A stretch of DNA of 64,000 nt from Clostridia bacterium. GTDB taxonomy: Bacteria > Bacillota > Clostridia > Oscillospirales > Acutalibacteraceae. Positions 1-8,703 of this stretch are shown one piece after another (the first letter of the stretch is position 1; each line of letters opens with the position of its first letter). The position numbers were made by a program, and so were the translations under genes. The stretch covers positions 94,045 through 158,044 of the forward strand of contig JAFXFC010000001.1 in assembly GCA_017513525.1 (NCBI GenBank). The letters run 5' to 3'. The notes under the pieces were generated by a model. It was not told where the DNA came from. It saw only the letters and a program-made list of their open reading frames with translations, and ran no database searches.

Positions 1-1
1 C

Positions 2-2248
2 GATTTCTCAGAAAAAACTGAATTTCTCTGGACTGTTTTTTCTCCCGACGGTGAAGAAATTCTGTCGGGCACGGAAGACGGAGAATTTACCTTTGATATC
101 AATAATCCCGTTTTATGGAATGCAGAGCTTCCTTTAAGATATTCTCTTGTTATAGCTTCGGGGGATGAGGTTATAAGATTCCCCTTGGCTCTTTCAAAGG
201 CAGAAATAAAAGATCGCTGTTTCCTGTTTAACGGCAAGAAAATCAAATTCTACGGTATAAACAGACATGACTCCAACCCCGAAACGGGTTACGCTGTCAC
301 AATGGAGGATATGATAAAGGATCTTCATATCTTAAAGGGCGCAAATGTAAATATGATCCGTACATCCCATTATCCCAATGACCCGAGATTTGTTGATCTT
401 TGTGAAGAAAAGGGATTTATGCTCGTTGACGAAGCAGACTTTGAAAGCCACGGTATGGGCTATAACTACGGCGACTGGTATTGGGATTACTGGGCACATC
501 TTGCCGATGTCCCCGAATGGAAAGAAGCCTGTCTTGACAGAGCAGAACGGCTTTTTGAAAGAGACAAAAACTATGCCTGCGTAGTTATGTGGAGCCTCGG
601 TAATGAATCGGGCTGCGGCGAAAGCCACCGCCGTATGGCAAACTTCATCAGAAGTCGTGACAGTAAGGCTATAATTCACTATGAAAACGCACGTCTTGAA
701 TATGAAGGCAGAGTAGGCGGAAGAGATTTCAAGGATATTTCAGATGTTGAAAGCCGTATGTATGCCACACTCGAATATCTCGAAGAATACCTTAATGACG
801 AAAAGCACACGAAGCCTTTCTATTACTGCGAATATGTTTCATGTACTTCAACAGGCGATATTCCTCTTCATTGGAACGACTTTGAAAAATACGATAATTA
901 CACAGGCGGTTGCATATGGGAATTCTGTGACCATGCGGTAAATATCGGAACAAAGGAAAATCCTCAGTATCGTTACGGCGGTGACTTCGGAGATTATCCC
1001 CACGATAAATATTACTGCATTGACGGACTCGTATACCCCGACAGAAGGCCTCGTCCCGGTTTTTACGATATGAAGCAGACTTATATTCCCGTTACAGCTT
1101 CTTTTGAAAACGGTGAGCTTACCGTTTTCAACAAGAGATATTTCTCTGACCTTTCGGAATATGATTTGCTCGTATATCTTTCAAAGGACGGAAAAGTTAC
1201 AGAAGAAATAAACCTCGGAAAGGGAAATATTGAAGCAAGAACAGAGAAAAAGTTCGCTCTTTCCTTTGATACTGTCGGAGAGAATGTCACACTTACTCTT
1301 GTACTTTGTCTTAATAAAGATACATTTTATGCCCAAAAAGGCTTCAAGGCAGGCTTTATTCAGTTAATTCTTGCCGATTCAGCAGTAAAATACACAGAAA
1401 CAGAAAAATCTTCTCTTGAAATAAAAGAAGATAAGTGTAATTTCTATATAACTGCGGGAAATATTTCCTATGTATTCAGTAAAATTACAGGTAAAGTGAC
1501 TTCAATTAAGAATAAAGAAAAGGAATATCTTACCTCTCCCATAGAATTTACATTATGGCGTCAGACCTTTAATCACAAGGAAGCTTCTGAAAGAGCAAGA
1601 TATTTCCATGCTTATCAGAAGACATATGCTGTGAATATGGAAAATGGTGAAGATATAAAGATAACAGCAGATGTGTCCTTTGCTTCTCCCGCTATGCCCC
1701 CCGCTCTTAAGGGTAAGGCAATATACACATTTAAGCGGGACGGCAGAATTGAAGTTTCATTTATGGGTGATGTAACTCATAATGCACAGCCTTTACCCCG
1801 TTTCGGTCTTAAGCTTTCACTTATTAAGGATTTTGAGGCGGTTGAATATTACGGCTACGGTCCGAAGGAGAGCTATTCCGACAGATACAAATCTCAGTAT
1901 CTCGGAAGATTTACTTCCACCGTTACAGAGCAGTATGAAAACTTCATTAATCCCTGTGAATCCTCTGCTCACTATAAGACAAAGTACGCGAGTGTAAGAA
2001 CTTCTGACGGTGAAGGTCTTGAATTCTACGATACATCAGACAGAGGATTTTCATTCAAGGCAATTCATTTCAGTGATATTCAGATGGAAAACACGGCTCA
2101 TCACGACGAGCTTGTACCTTTAGATGAAACAATAGTAAATATTGACTATAAGCTTCATGCAGAAAATCAGGAGCTCTCATACCTCGAACCCGAAAGAGCC
2201 TTCACGGAAAAGCATTTTGAATTCAGTTATATCATAAAGCCCATATGA
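2..2248 (+). CDS. Beta-galactosidase, GH2 family (5' end outside window)
   Basis: Hydrolyses terminal beta-galactosides, probably in the cytoplasm since no signal is visible in this part. The reading frame is open from base 2, so the gene starts upstream and the N-terminal sugar-binding domain is missing here. Visible are the GH2 immunoglobulin-like domain, then a TIM barrel opening with YGINRHDSNPETGY. The acid/base is the Glu of WSLGNESG (nt 605-607). The likely nucleophile is the Glu of YYCEYVS (nt 830-832); the usual LacZ continuation AHAMGNGPG is replaced by VSCTSTGDIP, so substrate preference may differ. The C-terminal third fits the beta-galactosidase small-chain domain. A strong terminator follows. 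Family confidence is high, exact substrate unknown. Confidence 0.9.
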   Translation, partial: DFSEKTEFLWTVFSPDGEEILSGTEDGEFTFDINNPVLWNAELPLRYSLVIASGDEVIRFPLALSKAEIKDRCFLFNGKKIKFYGINRHDSNPETGYAVTMEDMIKDLHILKGANVNMIRTSHYPNDPRFVDLCEEKGFMLVDEADFESHGMGYNYGDWYWDYWAHLADVPEWKEACLDRAERLFERDKNYACVVMWSLGNESGCGESHRRMANFIRSRDSKAIIHYENARLEYEGRVGGRDFKDISDVESRMYATLEYLEEYLNDEKHTKPFYYCEYVSCTSTGDIPLHWNDFEKYDNYTGGCIWEFCDHAVNIGTKENPQYRYGGDFGDYPHDKYYCIDGLVYPDRRPRPGFYDMKQTYIPVTASFENGELTVFNKRYFSDLSEYDLLVYLSKDGKVTEEINLGKGNIEARTEKKFALSFDTVGENVTLTLVLCLNKDTFYAQKGFKAGFIQLILADSAVKYTETEKSSLEIKEDKCNFYITAGNISYVFSKITGKVTSIKNKEKEYLTSPIEFTLWRQTFNHKEASERARYFHAYQKTYAVNMENGEDIKITADVSFASPAMPPALKGKAIYTFKRDGRIEVSFMGDVTHNAQPLPRFGLKLSLIKDFEAVEYYGYGPKESYSDRYKSQYLGRFTSTVTEQYENFINPCESSAHYKTKYASVRTSDGEGLEFYDTSDRGFSFKAIHFSDIQMENTAHHDELVPLDETIVNIDYKLHAENQELSYLEPERAFTEKHFEFSYIIKPI

Positions 2249-2260
2249 TGTAAAAAGACA

Positions 2261-2289
2261 TCCCCCGAAATCATTCTGATTTCGGGGGA
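2261..2289 (+). terminator. Rho-independent terminator of the beta-galactosidase
   Basis: A perfect 13-bp stem (2261-2273 with 2277-2289) with a 3-nt TTC loop lies 12 bases after the stop codon and is followed by a T-containing tail. Confidence 0.85.
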
Positions 2290-2335
2290 CATTTTGTAAA
2301 GAAGTTTCTCCCAATTTCTTTATTATAATAAAATA

Positions 2336-2616
2336 GACACTTTCGGTTTGAAAGTGTCATAGCGAGTTACATACTTTGAAACAATACCCATCTCAAAGAT
2401 AAATACAATAAGTGATATTGTGAGACAGGTCTCACAGTGATATTTTGCATTGCGGCAAAGTGATATGAAAATCTAACGATTTTCGTGATATTATATTCGC
2501 CGCTAAAACTGTCAGAAGGACAATATAACGATGCGTAGCATCATATAACTGCGAAGCAATATAACCCGCCTGAAGGCGAATATAACTGAGGCACACTTCC
2601 TTGCGGAGTGTGCCTC
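2336..2616. repeat. Hairpin array A with GTGATAT / ATATAAC linkers
   Basis: This fills most of the 384-base gap between the convergent beta-galactosidase and comEB. After a 9-bp hairpin (2336-2358) come four GTGATAT heptamers (2412, 2437, 2460, 2485), separated by different small hairpins: TGTGAGAC/GTCTCACA, TTTGC/GCAAA, GAAAATC/GATTTTC. Past a central segment (2492-2522) come four ATATAAC heptamers (2523, 2543, 2559, 2580) between GATGC/GCATC, TGC/GCA and GCC/GGC hairpins. It ends in a 10-bp hairpin (2588-2597/2607-2616) that could terminate comEB. Left and right heptamers are complementary except for one position, so the array may fold as one branched structure. No coding potential was seen. 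Confidence 0.85.
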
Positions 2617-2632
2617 TTCGGGGGACTACTGT

Positions 2633-3121
2633 TTAATAGCCTTTTTTTCCTTCAAGGGATTCGTCGTTTTCTATCCAGTCGGAGACGGGGATGATTCTGT
2701 AATTATCCTTATCGTCACGGATGATTACTTCTTTTATGCCTGCATTTATTACCATGCGTTTGCACATTGAACAGCAGCAGGAGTTTGAAACATAACTGCC
2801 GTCAGCTACTTCAACTCCCGTAAGATATAAAGTAGAATCTATCATCTTATCACGGGAAGCGCTGATAATTGCATTGGCTTCCGCATGTACGCTTCTGCAA
2901 AGCTCATATCTTTCACCTCTGGGAATACCAAGCTCCTGTCGGATGCAGTAGCCGAGGTCTGTGCAGTTCTGTCTGCCTCTGGGAGCGCCAACATAGCCTG
3001 TTGAAATAACCTCATCATTTTTAACTATGACTGCACCGTATCTTCTGCGAAGGCAGGTGGTTCTCTGGGAAACTATCTCCGCTAAATCAAGATAATAATT
3101 AATTTTATCTCTGCGTTCCAA
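2633..3121 (-). CDS. comEB: ComEB-type deoxycytidylate deaminase
   Basis: Converts dCMP to dUMP, feeding thymidylate synthesis; a zinc enzyme of the cytidine deaminase superfamily. The zinc and catalytic motif HAEANAI is present, and the second cluster reads CCCSMC, where the usual Pro before the first Cys is itself a Cys. I chose the TTG start at 3121 (giving MERRDKINYYLD) because AAAGGA then sits 8 bases upstream; the ATG at 3130 overlaps that site. It lies 9-17 bases after pgsA and is probably its co-transcribed partner. Length (about 162 aa) is normal. Confidence 0.88.
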   Translation of the reverse strand: MERRDKINYYLDLAEIVSQRTTCLRRRYGAVIVKNDEVISTGYVGAPRGRQNCTDLGYCIRQELGIPRGERYELCRSVHAEANAIISASRDKMIDSTLYLTGVEVADGSYVSNSCCCSMCKRMVINAGIKEVIIRDDKDNYRIIPVSDWIENDESLEGKKGY

Positions 3122-3138
3122 AATGATCATCCTTTATT

Positions 3139-3705
3139 TTATTTATTGAAGTCTATTGCTTTTACACCGTCTTTAACATAAATGATACCTGATATAACTG
3201 CAAGTATTGCTGTTATCCATAAAAGCACGGAAGAAATGACGGTGAGAGGGAATTGCTCTGTAAGAACATTAATTTCAGTAAGTGCCATAAAAAGCATTAT
3301 GAGAATGGTTGACACCATCTGAGATACTGTTTTGATCTTTCCCCAGATGTTTGCAGGAATTACAACTCCCTGTGCGGATGCTGCAAGGCGAACCGAAGTT
3401 ACGGCAAATTCTCTGGTGAGCACTATAAAAACTATGTAAAGACTGCAAAGACCGGCATCCATAAGCGCTAAAAGAGCTGCTGTGGTAAGCATCTTATCTG
3501 CAACAGGGTCAGCTAACTTTCCGAAGGTTGTGATAAGATTATATTTACGGGCAATTTTGCCGTCAAGGAAGTCTGTTATACAGCCTATTGAATAAACGGC
3601 AAGTCCCAGAAAATAGTGATAGGGAATGAAGGGTGCTAAAAATACAACAAGAAATATTGGTGTCAACACCATTCTTACTATTGTTAATTTATTCGGTAAA
3701 TTCAT
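3139..3705 (-). CDS. pgsA: CDP-diacylglycerol-glycerol-3-phosphate 3-phosphatidyltransferase
   Basis: Makes phosphatidylglycerol phosphate, the committed step to phosphatidylglycerol and cardiolipin, in the cytoplasmic membrane. The CDP-alcohol phosphotransferase signature is complete: D45, D48-G, A-R, then G62 and D66/D70 within KLADPVADK. Several hydrophobic membrane helices surround it and the length of 188 aa is typical. An AAGGAA ribosome site precedes the ATG. It sits 12 bases after rimO, in the order rimO-pgsA often seen in Bacillota next to recA. Confidence 0.93.
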   Translation of the reverse strand: MNLPNKLTIVRMVLTPIFLVVFLAPFIPYHYFLGLAVYSIGCITDFLDGKIARKYNLITTFGKLADPVADKMLTTAALLALMDAGLCSLYIVFIVLTREFAVTSVRLAASAQGVVIPANIWGKIKTVSQMVSTILIMLFMALTEINVLTEQFPLTVISSVLLWITAILAVISGIIYVKDGVKAIDFNK

Positions 3706-3717
3706 AAATTTCCTTTC

Positions 3718-5046
3718 TTATATGTCTGCAGTGCCTAAAAGGTCATATTCATTTACTGCAGTTATTTCTACATCAATTATCTCGCCTATACCAAGCTCCT
3801 TTCTTGAAACTATATTAATAACTGAGTCTATTTCGGGCGCATCCATCCAGGTTCTGCCCTGATAACTGTCGGAAAAGCCGTCATAGTCCTCTACGATACA
3901 TTTAACAACTGTTCCTACAAGGGACTCAAGTTTTTGTGAGAATATTCTATATTGCTGATCCATAATAATTTCGCCTCTGCGGACAGCCGTTTCGGGATCA
4001 ACTCTGTCAGGTAATTTTTCTGCGGGTGTTCCTTCCTCAGGGGAGTATGAGAAACAGCCGAGTCTGTCAAATTCAGCGTCATTAACAAATCGGGAAAGTA
4101 TTTCAAAATCCTCCTCGGTTTCCCCGGGGAAGCCTGTAATAAATGTAGTTCTTATTATGCAGTCGGGCATAATTTCTCTTATTTTTGAGATAAGCTCTAA
4201 AAGTGACTTATCGTCACCGTGTCTGTTCATGGCACGGAGTATTTTTCCCGATGCGTGCTGTAAGGGTAAGTCTATATAATGAAGAACCTTTTCGCATTCT
4301 GACATGGCTTTTAATAAGCCGTCTGTAATTCTGTCGGGATAGCAGTAAAGAAGTCTTATCCACTGTAAGCCTTCAATTTCATTGAGTTTATAAAGAAGCT
4401 CATCAAGAACGGGTTTTCCGTATATATCCTCACCGTATCTTGTTGTGTCCTGTGCTATTAAAATTATTTCTCTGACGCCTGCTGAGACGAGTGCTTTTGC
4501 TTCAAGAATTATTTCTTCCTGTTTTCTGCTTCTGAAAGGACCTCTTATTGAGGGAATAGCACAGTATGTGCAGCAGTTTGAACAGCCGTCTGAAATTTTA
4601 AGATATGCCCAGTGAGAGGGAGTTGTAAGAATTCTTTGTCCGCAAAGAGGTAGCTTTTCCTTTTCGGGATAACGGCTTTTTTCGGAGCCTTTTATTACAT
4701 TGTTTACGAATTCAACTATATCACCGTTAACACCGAGACCGCCCACTGCATCTACTTCGGGAATTTCATTTAATATCTCATCACGGTATCTCTCAGCAAG
4801 ACAGCCGATAACAATAATTTTCCCTACTTCGCCCTGCTCTTTAAGCTCGACCATTTCGAGAATATTATCAATTGCCTCCTGCTTTGCCGCTTCAATAAAG
4901 CCACAGGTGTTTATAATAACTATATCGGCACCGAATGCCGTGTCTATTATATTAAAGCCTGCAGAATCAAGCTTTTCGAGCATAAGCTCGGAGTCAACCT
5001 GATTTTTCGGACAGCCGAGAGATATAAAACCTATTTTTTCGTGCAT
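3718..5046 (-). CDS. rimO: Ribosomal protein S12 (Asp) methylthiotransferase RimO
   Basis: A radical-SAM enzyme that adds a methylthio group to the conserved aspartate of ribosomal protein S12. The N-terminal UPF0004 domain carries its cluster cysteines at C12, C48 and C82. The radical-SAM triad is C155-x3-C159-x2-C162 in SDGCSNCCTYCAIP, and a TRAM domain closes the protein. The S12-specific start MHEKIGFISLGCPKN distinguishes RimO from the tRNA enzyme MiaB. The start has an AAGGAAG site 6 bases upstream. The gene follows recX closely in the same direction. Confidence 0.95.
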   Translation of the reverse strand: MHEKIGFISLGCPKNQVDSELMLEKLDSAGFNIIDTAFGADIVIINTCGFIEAAKQEAIDNILEMVELKEQGEVGKIIVIGCLAERYRDEILNEIPEVDAVGGLGVNGDIVEFVNNVIKGSEKSRYPEKEKLPLCGQRILTTPSHWAYLKISDGCSNCCTYCAIPSIRGPFRSRKQEEIILEAKALVSAGVREIILIAQDTTRYGEDIYGKPVLDELLYKLNEIEGLQWIRLLYCYPDRITDGLLKAMSECEKVLHYIDLPLQHASGKILRAMNRHGDDKSLLELISKIREIMPDCIIRTTFITGFPGETEEDFEILSRFVNDAEFDRLGCFSYSPEEGTPAEKLPDRVDPETAVRRGEIIMDQQYRIFSQKLESLVGTVVKCIVEDYDGFSDSYQGRTWMDAPEIDSVINIVSRKELGIGEIIDVEITAVNEYDLLGTADI

Positions 5047-5057
5047 GGTTATCTTCC

Positions 5058-5654
5058 TTATTCGTATATATTGATATATTTTGAAATATCAGAGTATGAG
5101 TACCCCATATTAAGAAGCCGTCTTATTACACGGTCTTTTTCTTTATTGGTGCTGTTTTCGGTAATACCGCATTTTTCAATTACTTTAATTATACCTATTT
5201 CTTTATTAATATCAAGGGCATTTACTGCATTTTCGGCATAATTTCCCGAGATACCTCTGTTTTTAAGCTCTAAAAGTATTCTTTTGGGAGCATACCCCTT
5301 TCGTTCATAAAGCTCTTCGGCGAGCATAAGAGCGAATTTTTCGTCGTCAATAAGAGAGAGCTCTTTAAGCCTTTCTATTGCTGACTCTGCAGCTTCCTTT
5401 GAAAATTTCATGCTGAGTTTTTGTTTTAATTCAAATTCGGAATGGGCACGAAGAGAGAGCATTCTCATTCCGCTTTCAAAAGCCGAAGAGGAGTCACCCA
5501 GCTTTTTTAATGCGGATAACTCCTCGTTTGTTACTTCATCACCTTCACGAAGATGTGACGAATACCATATAACAGCAGGGACGGTGAATATACATTCACC
5601 GTCTGCATAAATTTTTATTTTACCGTTTTTAGACGATTTTACTGTGAGTTCCAT
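5058..5654 (-). CDS. recX: Regulatory protein RecX
   Basis: RecX binds RecA filaments and restrains recombinase activity. The 198-aa protein is built of repeated three-helix units with the typical pattern 'A..L.......I..eL...G.i'; for example SEFELKQKLSMKFSKEAAES and YAPKRILLELKNRGISGNYA. Its ATG overlaps the recA stop by one base (TGATG), so the two are translationally coupled, a classic recA-recX arrangement. A C-terminal segment resembling a third unit ends in YSYSDISKYI. Confidence 0.9.
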   Translation of the reverse strand: MELTVKSSKNGKIKIYADGECIFTVPAVIWYSSHLREGDEVTNEELSALKKLGDSSSAFESGMRMLSLRAHSEFELKQKLSMKFSKEAAESAIERLKELSLIDDEKFALMLAEELYERKGYAPKRILLELKNRGISGNYAENAVNALDINKEIGIIKVIEKCGITENSTNKEKDRVIRRLLNMGYSYSDISKYINIYE

Positions 5655-6757
5655 CAGTCGGCTGCAATGTCAATTTTGATTTTGGGCAATTTGCCGTTGT
5701 TGGGAGCGAGAACATCGTCATCATCGTCTTTTTTTGCAGGCTTCATATCACCGGCTCCCGCCTTTTTAGGCTTGAAAGCATCGCTTTTTCTGACTTTTTC
5801 TTCTACTTCTCTCGCGAAATCGGGATTATTGGTAATATACTGTCTTACATTATCTCTGCCCTGACCGATTCTCTGCTCACCGTAGGAGAACCAGGCACCG
5901 CTCTTATGAATGATATCAAGCTCAACGGCAATATCAAGAAGCTCACTTTCCTTTGAAATACCTTTGCCATATATTATATCAAATTCAGCCTCTCTGAAGG
6001 GAGGAGCCATTTTGTTTTTAACTATTTTAGCACGGGTTCTTGAACCTACAAATTCATTACCGGGTGCTTTTATCTGCTCGATTTTTCTTACATCTATTCT
6101 CATTGAAGCGTAGAATTTAAGAGCACGGCCGCCTGTTGTGACTTCGGGATTTCCATACATGACACCGACCTTTTCACGCAGCTGGTTAATAAATATAACT
6201 ATTGTGTTTGAACGGGAAATTGCACCCGCAAGCTTTCTTAATGCCTGTGACATAAGACGGGCATGAAGACCTACATGGCTGTCACCCATTTCACCCTCTA
6301 TTTCGGCTCTCGGAACAAGCGCTGCAACAGAGTCAATGACTATAACATCAAGAGCTCCCGAACGGGTAAGATATTCTGCGATTTCAAGTGCCTGTTCACC
6401 GTTGTCGGGCTGTGAAACAAGAAGAGAATCAACATCTACACCGAGCGCTTCTGCATAGGTGGGATCAAGTGCGTGTTCAGCATCAATAAATGCTGCTTCG
6501 CCGCCGTTTTTCTGAGCTTCTGCCACAACATGAAGAGCAAGAGTTGTTTTACCTGAGGATTCGGGGCCGTAGATCTCTACTATTCTTCCTTTGGGAAGTC
6601 CGCCGATTCCCGTTGCCTGGTCAAGCATAATTGAGCCTGTTGAAACAGCCTCTACATTGAGAGCGTTGGTCTGTCCCAATCTCATTATGGCTCCCTTGCC
6701 GTATTGTTTTTCTATCTGCTGAAGAGCGGTTTCAAGTGCTTTTGTCTTATCTGCCAT
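5654..6757 (-). CDS. recA: Recombinase RecA
   Basis: DNA-dependent ATPase for homologous recombination and the SOS co-protease. Walker A is GPESSGKTT, Walker B is [13 protein letters not shown], and the L2 loop [21 protein letters not shown] region is intact. The C-terminus is acidic (KKDDDDD), as usual. I prefer the second ATG (6757, MADKTKALE) because AAAGGAA lies 6 bases upstream of it, whereas it abuts the first ATG at 6763. Transcription is likely from the promoter at 6799-6827 under LexA control. Coupled to recX. Confidence 0.97.
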   Translation of the reverse strand: MADKTKALETALQQIEKQYGKGAIMRLGQTNALNVEAVSTGSIMLDQATGIGGLPKGRIVEIYGPESSGKTTLALHVVAEAQKNGGEAAFIDAEHALDPTYAEALGVDVDSLLVSQPDNGEQALEIAEYLTRSGALDVIVIDSVAALVPRAEIEGEMGDSHVGLHARLMSQALRKLAGAISRSNTIVIFINQLREKVGVMYGNPEVTTGGRALKFYASMRIDVRKIEQIKAPGNEFVGSRTRAKIVKNKMAPPFREAEFDIIYGKGISKESELLDIAVELDIIHKSGAWFSYGEQRIGQGRDNVRQYITNNPDFAREVEEKVRKSDAFKPKKAGAGDMKPAKKDDDDDVLAPNNGKLPKIKIDIAAD

Positions 6758-6776
6758 GTTCATTTCCTTTCGCGTG

Positions 6777-6827
6777 CAAACATTTGTTCGATAGGCTAAT
6801 TATATACCACTGTTTATTAAATTGCAA
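6777..6827 (-). promoter_or_regulatory. recA promoter with LexA (SOS) box
   Basis: Reading leftward, TTGCAA (6822-6827), a 17-base spacer and TATAAT (6799-6804) form a sigma-A promoter. Just downstream, 6790-6777 reads CGAACAAATGTTTG, matching the Gram-positive LexA box CGAAC-N4-GTTCG at 9 of 10 defined positions. This predicts damage-inducible recA-recX expression. Confidence 0.8.
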
Positions 6828-6830
6828 TAG

Positions 6831-7712
6831 TTAATTTAAATTTTTAAGTTTTTTATATTGCTTGGGGGAGCAGTTATTGTATTTTTTGAATACATTTATG
6901 AAATGGCTTGATGAAGAGAAGCCGAGCTCAGTTGAAATTTCGGTAATGCTTTTACATGTAGTCAGAAGAAGACGCTGAGCTTCATTTATTTTGAGGTAGT
7001 TTATATATTCCTTAAAGCTCATATTCATTATCTGCTTGAAGGAGCGCGAAAAATAGCTGTAGCTTATATTGAAATGGTCTGCAACATCCTTTTCGCTGAT
7101 AAAGCTGAAATTTTCATTAATGTATTCGAGAATACCGCTTATCATCTGCTGAATATTACCGCCTGATACTGATACTCTGACATTGATGCCCTGTTCGCTT
7201 AAAAAGCCTACTACACGGCGGATTATCTTGAGAACATCTGCCTTGAGTGCCAGTTCGAAGCCAATGTCCTTTTTATTCCATTCTCGAATGGCATCAAAAA
7301 GAAGCTCGGATATGTTTGAGCTTTCAACAAATTCTCTGCTGTAGACTCTCGGCTGTTCGCTTTGCTCTGCAAGAAAGGGCAGAATATACTGCGTTTCTTT
7401 CGGAGTCTGCTGAAAAGTGCAAAGAAGCTTTGGTGTAAATTTTATAACGAGATATCTGCTCTCACTGCTGTTTGAAGACAGACGGTGAGTTTCATTTGAA
7501 TTAATGATTATCAGCTCACCCTGTTCGAATTTATAGAGCTTATCGTTGAGCCATATATTCATGCTGCCGTCTAAAAGATACAGCATTTCAAGAAATTCGT
7601 GGAAATGTGCAAAATGATCGGGCTCGTCAACGGTTTTTATCATTTCAAGACATTCCACGGGTACCGTAACTCCGTCAATATCTGCTGCTTTTTCGTAAAC
7701 AGCTTTTTTCAT
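6831..7712 (-). CDS. AraC-family transcriptional regulator with cupin sensor
   Basis: 293-aa regulator: an N-terminal cupin-type sensor (HFHEFLEMLYLLDGSMNI, histidine-bearing) and a C-terminal double helix-turn-helix, with the signature SITEISTELGFSSSSHFINV followed by FKKYNNCSPKQYKK. Such proteins usually sense a sugar or small metabolite. It is divergent from the ThuA-like gene, with 125 bases between them, which is the most likely target. Its stop codon lies right behind the recA -35 box, so recA is insulated by its own promoter. Ligand unknown. Confidence 0.85.
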   Translation of the reverse strand: MKKAVYEKAADIDGVTVPVECLEMIKTVDEPDHFAHFHEFLEMLYLLDGSMNIWLNDKLYKFEQGELIIINSNETHRLSSNSSESRYLVIKFTPKLLCTFQQTPKETQYILPFLAEQSEQPRVYSREFVESSNISELLFDAIREWNKKDIGFELALKADVLKIIRRVVGFLSEQGINVRVSVSGGNIQQMISGILEYINENFSFISEKDVADHFNISYSYFSRSFKQIMNMSFKEYINYLKINEAQRLLLTTCKSITEISTELGFSSSSHFINVFKKYNNCSPKQYKKLKNLN

Positions 7713-7837
7713 TTATAATCACCACAATTTTTTGTTATTTTTTGTGTAATAATATAATAGCAAAAGTCTCAATGGAATGCTATACTTTTTTTAGCAAACA
7801 TAAAAATAAGTAAATTTCTCAAAAAGGAGAGAACGAA

Positions 7838-8560
7838 ATGATAAAGGTACTTATATGGAATGAATTTATGCACGAACAGGATCCCGATAATAAAGCGAGT
7901 GAGATTTACCCTGAGGGTATTCATAACTGTATTGCAGAGTTTCTCGGCAAAGAAGAGGATATTGAAGTAACAACAGCCACACTTTATGATGAAAACTGCG
8001 GTATAACAAGAGAAAGACTTCGTGAAACGGATGTTATTATCTGGTGGGGACATTGCGGACATCATAAGGTTCCCGATGAAGTAGCCGCTCTTGTTCAGGA
8101 AGAGGTATTGAACGGCATGGGTGCAATTTTCCTTCATTCTGCGCATAAATCAAAGCCTTTTATGCGTCTTATGGGTACAAGCTGTTCACTTACCTGGAGA
8201 GAAAGTGACGATATGGAAAGAATATGGGTATCAGCCCCCGGTCATCCTATAGCCGAGGGTATGGGCAGATATTTTGAGCTTCCCGGTGAAGAAACCTACG
8301 GTGAGCCTTTCGGTGTGCCCGCTCCGGATGAAACCGTATTTATCGGCTGGTATGATGCAGGCGAAGTATTCAGAGCAGGACTTACTTATGTCAGAGAAAG
8401 AGGAAAGGTGTTCTATTTCCAGCCCGGTCACGAAACCTATCCCACATATAAAAATGCCGATGTTCAGAAGGTAATCACAAATGCAGTCCGCTGGGCAAAG
8501 CCCGTAACAAGAATAGATAACTGCATGGATTGCCCCAATCTCCCTAAAGTGAACGGATAA
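7838..8560 (+). CDS. ThuA-like domain protein (class I glutamine amidotransferase fold)
   Basis: 240-aa cytoplasmic protein of the ThuA / trehalose-utilisation family. Visible features are an N-terminal LIWNEFMHEQDP, the mid-protein IIWWGHCGHHKVPDEV and a C-terminal YFQPGHETYP motif characteristic of the family. ThuA proteins act in disaccharide catabolism, but the reaction here cannot be named from sequence. A good AAAAGGAGAG site precedes the ATG. It is divergent from the AraC regulator and ends in a strong terminator, so it is a single-gene unit probably controlled by that regulator. Confidence 0.82.
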   Translation: MIKVLIWNEFMHEQDPDNKASEIYPEGIHNCIAEFLGKEEDIEVTTATLYDENCGITRERLRETDVIIWWGHCGHHKVPDEVAALVQEEVLNGMGAIFLHSAHKSKPFMRLMGTSCSLTWRESDDMERIWVSAPGHPIAEGMGRYFELPGEETYGEPFGVPAPDETVFIGWYDAGEVFRAGLTYVRERGKVFYFQPGHETYPTYKNADVQKVITNAVRWAKPVTRIDNCMDCPNLPKVNG

Positions 8561-8588
8561 AAATTTCTGCGGCGTTGCAATGGATATA

Positions 8589-8623
8589 AAAAAGGCTTTG
8601 ACTATAATTGTCAAAGCCTTTTT
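8589..8623 (+). terminator. Terminator after the ThuA-like gene
   Basis: A 14-bp perfect stem (8589-8602/8610-8623) has a 7-nt loop, with A-tract and T-tract on its two sides, so it can act in both directions. Confidence 0.85.
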
Positions 8624-8703
8624 CTGTGCTCAAAAATCTGTACATTCGTCTTTTAAAAATGTTTTGATTATAATGTGAAAGCAACAAATTTTTTTGGAAG
8701 TGA

